A stretch of 38,007 nucleotides of DNA from positions 1-38,007 of the forward strand of contig NZ_CALXGI010000023.1 of the NCBI RefSeq assembly GCF_944387805.1, read 5' to 3'. The stretch comes from an uncultured Pseudoflavonifractor sp. (GTDB lineage: Bacteria; Bacillota; Clostridia; Oscillospirales; Oscillospiraceae). The notes under the pieces were generated by a model. That model worked only from the letters and a program-made list of their open reading frames with translations. It was not told where the DNA came from and did not search any database. How positions within the stretch are numbered: the first letter of the stretch is position 1; each line of letters begins with the position of its first letter. The position numbers and the translations under genes were made by a program. Of the stretch, positions 7,243-19,200 are shown one piece after another.

Positions 7243-10200
7243 ATGAGCACAAAAAAGATGCTTCACCGGAGCCTGGCGCTGCTGTTGGTGCTGGTTATGA
7301 CCCTGGGGCTGGTGCCCCAGCAGGCCCTGGCCTATCTGGCGGAGCGGCCTGAGGAACTGACCATCGTGGACAAGGACGGCAATACGGTGGCCGTGACGGA
7401 GGACTGGGAGACTGCCTTCCCCTACGGCACCTTCGCCTTTTCTGATTTCCAGATGGTGGCGGAGGAGGGGGGCAATACCGCCGTCATCAAGGTCTACCGC
7501 CTGGGCGGCACCCAGGGACGGGCCGTGGCCTATGTCACCTATGAGCCCGCCCTGACCCGGCTGGAGGACGGCAGCGCCTCGTACAGCACGGCGGCCGGCT
7601 CCAACGATATTATTATCGAGGTGGAAAATCCGCTGCCCGGGGCGGAGAACCAGCCCATCGGCCAGCCGGAGCCTCCCAGACAGCCGGAGCAGCCGGTGAA
7701 GGTGGTAAGCACGCCTTCTGAGACAGATGTTATCCTGTCTATTGACGTGGAGGCGGAATCCTACCAGTGGTATGTGCTCTACGGCGGCAGCTGGGAGCTG
7801 GTGGACGGCGCCGTGGACAAGGACTTTGTGGTGGCCCAGGAGGAGCTGGAGGGCTACGACTTCCGCTGCGTATACACTGTGGACGGTGAGGAGTACTGCT
7901 CTGACAGCTATCTGGGCGTGGCCTACACCGTGGCAACGGAGGAAGAGCCTGCCCCGGCGGAGGACGGGGAACTTGACCTGCTGGTGGACCTGAACACGGA
8001 ACCCACCTATACCCGCATCACTCCGGAGAACGCGGAGGATCCTTATTCCGGCTATATCTTTAATATGACCTTTGCCGATGGCGAGTGGGTGAAGGAGATC
8101 CGGATCACTGTGCCCGAGGATGAAGAGCCGGAGGCGCTGAAGTTCGGAACATTTACCATTGTGGACAACGACGGCGCGTCTCTGTACGACACCGCCAACA
8201 CCCTTACCCTCCGGGTGGAGGACAACGACAAGGCCGAGGCGAGCACTCTGGGCTTTGCCGTTACCGAGGTGCGGGCGGACAAGGCCGCCGGCACTGCGGA
8301 GCTGACCGTGGTGCGCACCGGCGGCAACCAGACCATGGTCACCATCGACTACGCCACCGTGGACGGCACCGCCGTGGCGGGGACGGATTACGCTGCTACC
8401 AGCGGCACCCTGGTGTTCTATGCCGACCGGAATCAACAGGTAATTGAGGTGCCCCTCATTGACGACGGCGTGGCTACCGAGGAGGAGCGGACCTTCCAGG
8501 TGGTGCTGTCCAACCTGAAGGGCGACGGCGATGGCTTATGCACCCTGGAGGGTACCGAGGCCGTGGTATCCCTGTACAACAGCGGCGAGAGCACCGGGGA
8601 GCAGAACCTGGCCACCTACCTCTATCAGAGCGACGTTACCGACCTGTCCGGCACAGTCACGGAGGCGGAGAGCGCCCTGGCCCCCGTGGGCGGCGGCGCG
8701 GTCACCGGCCAGCAGGTGGAGAACGAGGGCGAGGTGCTGACGGCCCGGATTGGCGGGGAGGATGGAGACGTCTCCACCCTCAGCTACAACTACCCCAACA
8801 AGCTCACCTTCTCCAACGGCGGCTGGAACCTGTATGAGGACATCCCCTCCAGCGGCTGGGAGGGCGGCCAGTCCTATGACGGCGGCATCTGGACCTACCG
8901 CAGCAAGGGAGCCGGCTCCGCCACCCTGACCTTTGATCCGCGGCTGTACTGCGGGATATCGGCCAACTTCAACTGGACGTGTTCCCTGGCCAGCGGCTGG
9001 ACGCTGACCTTGTACGGGATGGAGTATACCTATCCATGGGCCAAGCTGCTCACCGCCGACGGCAGCCAGTGGGCCAGAACGGACAGCAGAGTCAAAGACA
9101 ACGGCAGCTATTTTACCCCGTCAATCAGCTGGACCAAATCCACCGGGATATACAGTTCCTGGTCCATTGCGGACAATGTGAACCGGCTCCAGCTGGGCAC
9201 CAGCCGTCATGACGCCCATGATTCCGAGAACAACGCCGAGGCCAACCTGAAGAGCGGAACACTGGAACGCCGCACCTTCGGCGGGGACTTCTATCTGCAG
9301 ATCCACACCGCCAACGACAGCGGCGAGGGCAGCGGAAATACTCAGACCGCTCCGGACGGAGCCGCCTCCCTCACCGAGAGCTCCGGCGTCTATGACTCCA
9401 TGAAGCCTGTCATCACCATCCAGAGCGGCCAGGGCGGCGTGTCCAACGGCAAGCTCTTTGTGGGCACCACCCTGCAGGTGACCCTCCAGAACACCGCCAG
9501 CTATACCCCGGCTACTTCGGACAGCAGCCTCAGCTATGCCGTCTACCTGACCAGAGACGGCCAGGTGGTGCCTGCAAACATCACCAACAGCGGCAATACA
9601 TACTACATTCAGCTGCTGTGGAACGGTATGACCGACGAACAGGTCAACAGCGGGGACTACACCGTCAACGTGGTCATGACCCGTAAGCAGAACCTGGTGC
9701 TGGATATCAGCCCCTCCGTGCCCCGGCTGACCGATGAGAACGGCAACATCACCGCAAACATCGACACCAATAAAATCACGGACGCCGTCAATGACTTCTG
9801 GGCCAGCACCAACGGCGGCATCACCTACGGCTACTCGGACGAGCAGACCAGCGGCGACACCATCACCTACGAGCAGAAGACCGGCACCCTGACCAGCAGC
9901 TCCGGCTTTAACCAGAGCAGCGCGGTGCTCACCAAGGCGGATCTGACCAATGTCCAGTGGATCAACTTCAACCTGCCTGCGGAGGACAAGATCGTCTACA
10001 ACGGCCGCACCTACAACGGCAACGAGAAAATCTGGCTCAGCGTGTCCGACCTTGCCACCTCCAACATGACCTTCTACTATTACGATTCTGCGTACCTCAG
10101 CGCCGTCAGTGTCATGACCGCCACCATTTCCGAGGTGGAGCTCTTCCTGGACATGAGCGGCAACGGCATGATTGACGGCTACTACAATACCGAAACCGGC

Positions 10201-13200
10201 TACTTCATCGTGGATGAGAACTCTGAAGATATCAGCCTGGGCTTCCTGGACCCGGGCATGAGCTACAACGAGCTCTACTTCCAGCCGGTCAAGCTGGAGA
10301 ACGGCAAGTACGCCCAGTACTTCATGAAGGTGTACTACACCATGAACCCCCGCAGCCTGATTCCCGATGAGGGTACCGACACCAGTGCTGTGGCCCAGGT
10401 GCTGCCTGCCTTTGTCAGCACCATCACCGAAGGGAACAGCTACGAGCTGCTCACCGAGGAGCAGAAGGCTTACCGTTACCTCATCAGCGGCAAAACCAAA
10501 ATTGGCGCAGATGGGGAATTGTTCCGCTCCTCGGACAACCATGTGATGTACGGCCCCGAAGCCAGTGCCCGTTCCATGGTGGACGTGCCTCTGGGCGGCG
10601 ATATCAGTCCCGCAAAGCTCAACGACGACGGCACAGCCTATACCTGGACCCCCAATTACCAGGGCAACCTGCTCTATCCCTTTGAAAATCCAGAGCCTAT
10701 TATCATCGAAGAGAGCCTGGCGGGGCGCAATATCCCCATTGCGGAAATCAAGGGCTATGAGAACGGCCAGGTGGTGCTGGAGGAGGGCGGAGCGGACAAG
10801 CTCAACGGCTATCTGGGCTCTCTCACCGCCAACAATACCGTGGCTCTGGCCGTGCAGGAGCAGAAGGCCACCACCGAGGAGATCGCCGCGGCAAACGGCG
10901 TGACCATCGGCGGCGGTGACGTGGTACTCCAGTCTGAGGGCAGCGCGGAAGGCACCCTGGCCCCGGAGAGCGTGACCACCACGGACTCCAAGATCACCCC
11001 TGACGCCCGCTACCTCCAGGAGATGGGCTCCGGCAATGCGGCGACCCAGGCCGGCGTGGACATGAACCATATGGAAGGTGTGGACTTCCCCTACCCCGAG
11101 CTCAACCAGGACTTCGCCCTGGACCTGCCCTCCACGGAGCTCGGCGTCACCGACTTTGCCGGTATCGTCATGGACGGCGACACGGTGGGCTTTACCATCG
11201 GCATTCCCATGGGCGGCTGGAACTCCAACGGTGACGCCGGCGCCGGTGGCGCCGGCGGCGGCGGCAGCAACTACGGGACCAACCCGGGCGAGGCCATCAA
11301 GAGCTCGGGCGAGACCATTGCCAACATATTCAAGTGGATGCGCAGCCCCAGGGCCATGGCCCAGGAAGTGGACGACAGCTACAAGGCTACCAAGGACAAG
11401 CAGAACTGGTACAACCAGAAGATGGGACAGGGTGAGGGCGTGACCGCCAAGGAGTTCAAGGCGGAGTTCTCCATATCCGCGGCCTTCATGTTCAAGTACG
11501 ACCCGGTGACCAACCACTATGAGTTCAGCCAGTTCGCCATGGCGGTGGGCGTGGAGCTGGCCTTCACCTACAAGGCCCGGTTCACCTCCTGCCCCATCAT
11601 CTACCTCTATATCACCGTCCATCTGGACATTGAGTTCAGCGCGAGCGTGGATGTGGAGCGGGAGACGGTGGAGACGGGCAGCAATCTGGTAACCACAACC
11701 ATGGTGGACCCGGAGAGCAACCGAGGATATGTGAACCTGACCAAGGGAGACGCTGTGGTGCTGAGCCAGACGCAGTACAAGGCCCTCAACCTGGACTTTG
11801 ACGGCAAGGTGCTGCTGGAGGTCTATACGGACGCCGGCTGCACCCAGGAGCTGTCCGGCTTCCGGAAGGGCTATCTGTCCTCCACCGGCGACGACGACGT
11901 GCTGGTGGTGCTCAAGCAGACCAGCAGCGCCACCATGGGACAGGATGTCTATCTCAGGCTCACCGCCCTGGAGGACACCAGGCTGTACGAGGCCATGGCG
12001 GTGGAGACCTCCCAGAACAAGACCAGCATCAGCGGCTTCGAGGTTGCGCCGGAGCTCTACGTCCAGGTGGGCGCGGGCGTGGGTATCGAGATTCTGAAGG
12101 CTGAGATTTACTTCAAGCTCAGCATCGGGTGCACCATGGCCTTTGCAAACCCCACCGGTAATGGTACCCGTGAGGATTTCCGGCTCAAGACCTTTGACTT
12201 CGGCGCGGCTATCGGCATCAATGTGCAGCTGCTCATGTTCAGCTACGAGCTGGAGCTCATCGGCATCTACATCAACTATGACTACGAGGGAGATCCCAGA
12301 TGGACCTACACCTGGTCGGCCCTGAACGGCGCCTACGGTGGAGAAGGCGACTTGAAGACGCTGTCCGAGGACGGAGGAAGCACCGGTGTGAAGGTCAGCT
12401 TGCCCGGCTCCTCCGCCGGCACCCAGACCATCTATTCCCCCAGTGCGGGCAGCGACCTGGATCCCCTGGCCTATGACCCCAGTGACAAGGCAGTCCCCTT
12501 CCAGCTCTCCGGCTACAACAGCTCGGGCGACGCCTTCAAGCTGGCCGACGGTCTGGCCTCCGGGTATGAGTACAGGGTGGTCACCGTGGGTGAGGAAAAC
12601 TACCTGCTCTACACCGTCAGCCGCTCCGATGCGGCGCACCCCGTGGACAACTCCATGCTGGTGCTCTCCCGTATCAAGCTGACCAGCGCGGGCGGCAAGG
12701 ACAGCTACGGACTGGTGAACCCGGTGGATGAGGACGATCCCACGCCCTACATCATCGTGGACGATGACAAGACCGGCGACCTGGAGTTCACCGGCTGGGC
12801 GGACGGCGATACCCTCCGCATTGCCTGGGTGAGCTACGCCACGGAGACAGAAGAGGTTCCCGCCGCGCTGGACAAGCCGGAGGGCGATGCCCCCGGCGGC
12901 ATGGACCAGAGCAATTACCAGCAGGTCTATGAGGACTTTGTAAAAACGGAACCCATGGCGGTGGAGGACCCCGGTGCAGCCCCTGTGGCCCCCGTGCAGG
13001 CGGATTATTTTGTGACCAAGGCAGAATACGATGGCCTGGAGGATACCGTAAAGAAAAACTATACCCAGGATACGACGGATACGGGCTACTACTATAACAA
13101 CAACTATATCTCCTATGCCAATGCCAAGGCGGCTTATGACGCGGCGCAGAGCGCCTACACCACCGAAAAAGGCGAATATGACGCCAAGAAGGCGGCGTAC

Positions 13201-16200
13201 GAAAAGTATCTGGACGACAAGGCTGCCTATGACGTCCAGCACGCGGAGTATAAGAGGTGGTACGACTACTTCAAGTCCGTGGCCGACGAGAACGCGGCCA
13301 ACCAGGCGGTTGCTAACGCGGCGGCCAAGAACACTGTGGTCAAGACCGCCAGCTTTAAAACTGGCAGCCCGGCGGACATTGCGGACGCAGCGGCCGTCAA
13401 CACCAAGGGCAGCCACGTGTACCTCCCCGGCGGCAGCGATGACGGCAGCGTGATCATCTATGCCCAGGCTCAGCACTACACTGATACCACAAGCCTGGAG
13501 AAGGATTACAAGGCCTATCTCGAAAGCTTCTACCCCGACACCATGGGCAGCGGCGCCGCGTCCATCCGGGAATACCGTCTGACCTATCAGAAGGGCCTGT
13601 GGGACGCCTACGGCGAGCGCACGGAGCTCCACGCCGTGGTGAATGGACAGGAAGTAACAACAGTACCTGCCACACAGTCCGGTGAAATTCTGGACAACAT
13701 GGAGATCACTGAGATCAACGGCACCTACTACGTGGTCTACACCACCAGCCAGCAGACCTATATCAATGCTGACGGCAACACCACCACAACGGTCGGCGAT
13801 GCCACTGACCTTCTCACCACCAGGCGGCTCTACCTCCAGACTCTGACCGCTGACGGTGACCCCACCTGGGGCGAAGCCCTGCTGCTGCGCACCCTGGTGG
13901 ATTATGACCGGAATACCGTCACAGATGGTGTCTATCAGGGAGGTTCCCTTACCGCCTACCAGGACCCCTACTTCTCCGACCTCCAGTTCCTCAACGGCAA
14001 GCTGGGCGGCCTGACCGGCACGGACGAGAAGTTTGATGTGGTCACTCTGGCCGACGACACCCAGGAGTTCCTGCTCTTTGAGATGAACGGCTCCACCTAT
14101 GTCATCCCCCAGGCCGACCTGGAGAGCATCGCCGGAGAGACTCATACCGGCTCCATCATCCCCTTCTTCCAGCCGGAGAAGCAGACGGGCGCCGACGGGA
14201 ATGAGGTCACCTCCAACACCACCGGCCGGTCCCAGGTCACCATCGGCGCTGACGGCGCTGGCAATATCTCCGCCGTCTATACCGCCAATGTAAACGGTAC
14301 CACCAACAACGCCCTGTACCTGGCCAAGTGGGACCCCAAGTCTCAGACCTGGGGCGCGGGCACCATGCTGGCCATGAACTACATGCAGGTGTACGAGGAC
14401 GCGGCGGCCAGCGACTGGAGTGCCTCGGAGACCGAGCAGGCCTATCTGGGCCAGCTGGACGGCTATCAGGGCGGCGGTATGGACCAGTTCGTCTTCTCCG
14501 ACCTGCAGATTGCCCTGGGCCAGAAAAAGACCGACACAGGTACCACAACCAGCGACGGTGAGCAGACCGTCCAGGCCAATGAGGATGGCGCCCAGAGCCA
14601 GGATACCCTGCTGGTGCTCACCAGCGGCGTCACCACCTACCTCAAGGAGTACACCTATACCGACGAAAACAACCAGCAGCAGACCGTCCTTATCCCCCAG
14701 AGCGACGAGGAGGCTCAGAAGGCGTATGCCGACGGCACGCAGACCAAGAAACCGGGTACCGGTATCTACGCCATCAGCTACGGCGTGGGCCAGCAGGAGC
14801 TGGGCAACGCAACCCTGACCTTCGGTGAGTATGACTTCACCGCAGGCAGCCGGCTGGAGGCCATCGGTTCCTTCCAGAACATCGGTGACGTGGGTATCCG
14901 GGGCAGCGAGGCCAACCCCATCACCGTGAAGCTGATGCTCAAGACCAGTGAAAGCGCAGACCCGGTCGCCCTGGCCACCTGGGAGATTACGGAGAACATC
15001 ACCGCCGGCCAGACCGTCAAGCTGGCGGGCACCTGCGACGCCCTGACCCAGGACCTGCCCAAGGGCAGCACCTTCTACTTCACCGTCTCCGAGGACGCGG
15101 ACTATACGACTGATGCCTTCAGCGGCAGTACTGACCCGGTCCTGACTGTGGAAGAAAAGCCGGAGCTGGGATTTGAGCATCTGAGTATCTCCTCCGCCAG
15201 CGTGGACGCCGGCGGCAATACCGTCCTGGACGTGAACTTCCAGGTGGGCAACCGGGGAAGCAAGACCGCGGAGGACGTGTACGTCCAGTTCAGTTATGAG
15301 AGCGGCCGGGACGAGAACAACAACCCCGTCTACACCCCCCTGGACATCACCAACAATACGCTGACCGTCTCCAAGCAGGAGGAGCTGGAGACCCTGGCGG
15401 ACAATCCCGATGCCCAAAACGGCATCCTGCGTCTGAGCAACACCGAGGACGGCAGCAACATCGACACAAACAAGGGACGCACAGTGTCCGGCACCATTAC
15501 CGTGCCGCCGTCGGTCTACCAGGGCGCCGAGACTGGCAGCCTCAGCCTGCGGGTGGAGATCTTCTCCAGTGCTGATACCAGCATGACCTATGGAGCCGAC
15601 GGTCTTATCACCGCCGACCACGGCGAGTACAACACCGGCAACAACACCTGGCTTACCGCAGTGGAGCACAAGACATACTTTGACACCGCCGACAAGATCA
15701 CTCTGGCCATGGGCAACACCATGCGCCTGCCCGTATCCATCGCCACCAGCACCGGCAAGGACCCGACCATCCAGGTGACCGAGGTGCCTGACACCCAGGG
15801 CGGCGCCAAGAACCTGGGCGTGCTCTACTACCAGCAGACTGCCAATTCCGGCACAGGAAACACCCAGGGCGTGCTGGTGGTGACCCCCTCCCGGGAGGGC
15901 ACCGGCGTCCTGGAAATCAAGGACCAGGCCACCAATACCATCCACTCCATTGCCTATGAGGTCACCGCGGCAGGCGAGGGCATCAATGTCTTCCGGGACA
16001 ACGGACTGTTCACCTTCTACAATGCCGACAGTACCGAGTACGACGAGACCGCTGCGGCGGGCACCCAGGACTGGAGCTTCAACGGCGACATTACGACCTG
16101 GGGCACCGGCAGCGGCGCCACCCGGCCCTATCTGTCCAACCTGGCCAACGGCAAGGTGGGCGCCTACTTCACCTTTGACACAGTGGCTGAGTCCATCGAC

Positions 16201-19200
16201 TTCAGCTTCAACGGCAAAATCCGGGTGAGCAGCACCTACCCAGGCTTCCGGGCTGTGGAAATCACCTGTGCAGGCGGCAGCGAAAAGGCTGCTGTCCACT
16301 TTGGCGACCTGGGGCAGACACACACGGTGACCGTCACCGTACTGGACAACGGCGACTCCAACCCCACCGCCGACTTTGACACGATTGTGGAGCACTTTGT
16401 GGGCAATAAGCCTCCCGTGCCCTCTTCCGACGCCACCTCGCCTCACATCTACTGGAACCGCAGCTTCCCTGATACCGCGTCTCTGGAAACGGGCAGCGGG
16501 AATGTGAAGCTGAAGCTCTATGTTCTGGACGACAACGGCCTGGCCACCCTGACGGTGAACGGCGTGACGCCCACCATCAGCGAGCGCGGCGACAACTACT
16601 GGGAGGCCGACGTGACCGTCTCGGAAAACGGCACGCTGAAGGTCGAGGCCATGGACACTGCATCCAACCGCACCACCCAGACCATCACGGTAGACTGGTT
16701 CAACACCACCGTGACCAGCGGTACCGTCAGCACCGCGCCCGACGTGAGTGCAGACTTCTACAAGAACAACAGCCAGACCCCCATGGGCACCAGCGACTAT
16801 GTGACCGATGACGACACTGTGGTGGCCAAGGCCAGCTCCGCCACAGCCGGCGTGACCTTCAGCGCCCAGCGCATTACCATCCGAAAGACAGATGAAGGCA
16901 CTACGGAACTGGAGACCGCCACACTGCTGCCCAATGAGGGAACTGCGGACGCCTTTGACGCCAAAGCCAACGGCTTCTATCTGGTGAAGGCTACGGCTGC
17001 GGATGGCAGCTGGAGCCAGGTGATACTGGAAATGACCAGGGTGGACAACGATCTGCCCACGGCGTCTCTGAACACAACGACTGCGCTCGACGGGACGGTC
17101 TCTCTATCCTGGAGCATCACCAAGGGCGACCCGACGCTGTCCCCCATCACTGCGGCGGCCATCAATGGGTATAACGTATTCACCAATGAGATGATTGGCC
17201 GCACCGGCGTGGGCGGCAGCCTGGAAATCAAGTACGGCGGCAGCTACGCCCTCACCGGCACGGACGCGGCAGGACACACGGCCACTCATAACATCACAGT
17301 GGACGGGCTGCCCATCCAGGCGGGCGAGAACGCTGTCACCGTGGTTCATGCATGGAACCAGGAGCGGAACAACGGCGTCATCACCGTGGACTCCACCGGC
17401 TTCACCGGCGGCATCTACGATGCTGAAAAGAGCACCCCCGCCAGCAACGGGTACGCCGGCAGCTATGAAGCACTGCTAACCCCGGCGGAGGACATTTTTG
17501 ACGCCGAGGCTGTGCGGCAGGAGCTGCTGGACGCCTATGCGAAGGATTACTTCGAGCAGAATCCGGATGCCGAGCCTGACGACCCCAACGCCGTCATGCC
17601 GGAGGATGAGCTGAACGCCGCCCTGGAAGAGCGCGAGAAAGCGGCTTGGGAGGCATGGGAAGCCGAAGCTATGGCGGAAGACAACGACAGCAGCTGGACC
17701 GAGCTCACCGGCAGCAACAGCTTTGAAAGCCTGGAGCCCGGCGACTACATCCTGCTCATCCGGGACGCCAACGACAAGCGGAACGAGAATGTGACCATTC
17801 AGCGCACCCTGACGGTGAACGACGAGGCCATTGTTATGGCCGCTGAGAGTGAGCCGGAACACAACGGCGGCAGGGACGGCAGCATCACTGTAGAGGCCAA
17901 GTACGGCCGCCTGAACTATGGCACCTATCAGTTTATTGTCCGGCCTGTGGAGATTCCGGAAGGGAAAGAGGAGCCGGAGCTCATGGACGTGCGCAAGCTG
18001 ACCGAAGCGCTGGACCCTGAGCTCTACCCGGCAGAGGACGGCTGGACCACTCCGGTCTGGCAGACCTCCGATCTGGCCGCTGGATCCCTGTCCACCAGCA
18101 TATTCTCTGGCCTGCACTCCGGCTGGTATCAGGTTGCGGTCCGCGCCATGGAGGGCGTGACCGCCGCTGAGATGCAGACGCTGATTGAACTCTACCAGAC
18201 TTACCTGGCGGCCCGGGCCCGGGTGGAGGCGGCGGAAGCCGGTCTGACTGAGAGCGGACTGAACAACGCTGCGGCTGCGAAGGCTCAGCGGATCAACGAG
18301 GCCCTCCAGGTCTGGCAGATTGCCTCTGAGGAAGAAAAGAATGATGCCTGGAACCAATACCTGGCCCTGATTAACAGCGACAGCAATATTCAGACCCTGC
18401 TGAAGGCCTGGGCCGACGCCAGCTACGAGGACGGCGCCGAAAAGGAGGCCTATGACGGGGCGGTCGCTGACTTTACCCGTCAGCAGGCCGAGGCCGAGGC
18501 GGAGGAGGAGAAAACCGCCGCCGATACGGCCCTGACCACCGCTGAGAATGCTTATACGACCAAAAAGACCGAGCTGGAGTCCAAATCTGAAGCTGCCTAT
18601 ACGGCAGACGACAGCCTGTGGGACAATGCCGCCACCATGCTCATTGAGGTAGAGGCGGAGAACAGCTATGTGTCTCCCTTGATCCAGGTCAGCGACCTGC
18701 GCTATGACCGGGAGAACAACCTGGTAAAGGTCCACTTCCTGAGCTACAAAAAGGAACTGAGCGATGCGGCGGAGAAGCAGCTGATTCAGGACAACGCCAC
18801 CATGGACATCCTGGCGTACAGCAACAAGATGGAGGCTCTGATCCCCGTCGGAACCCTCAGCGAGGGCGACGACCTTATGGCCATGCTGATGCCATTCCCT
18901 GACCTGCCCCAGGACGGCGAATATCTGGTGCAGTATACCGACGGGAGCGGGGTGACCCACCCGGTGGCCTGGAGCCTGGTGACCCCCGGCAAGGTCTACT
19001 ACCTGGCTGCAGAAGCGGGCGCGTATGCCATTGCGGCGGCGGACGAGGCCTTCTCCGATGTGCCCGAGGACTTCTGGGGCGAGGAGGCTGTTACTTTTGC
19101 AGCCGCCCGGGGCCTGTTTCAGGGCGTGGGCGACGGCAGGTTTGACCCCAACGGCACGATGACCCGCTCCATGCTGGTGACGGTGCTGGGCCGCCTGGCT

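Noticed and set aside
9121..16446. A 2441-codon open frame on the minus strand, antisense to the giant SLH gene
   Set aside because: It has no start region, ribosome binding site or recognisable domain. The composition (Val/Gly/His/Leu-rich) is what the complement of a GC-rich, Gly/Thr/Asp-rich coding sequence produces.
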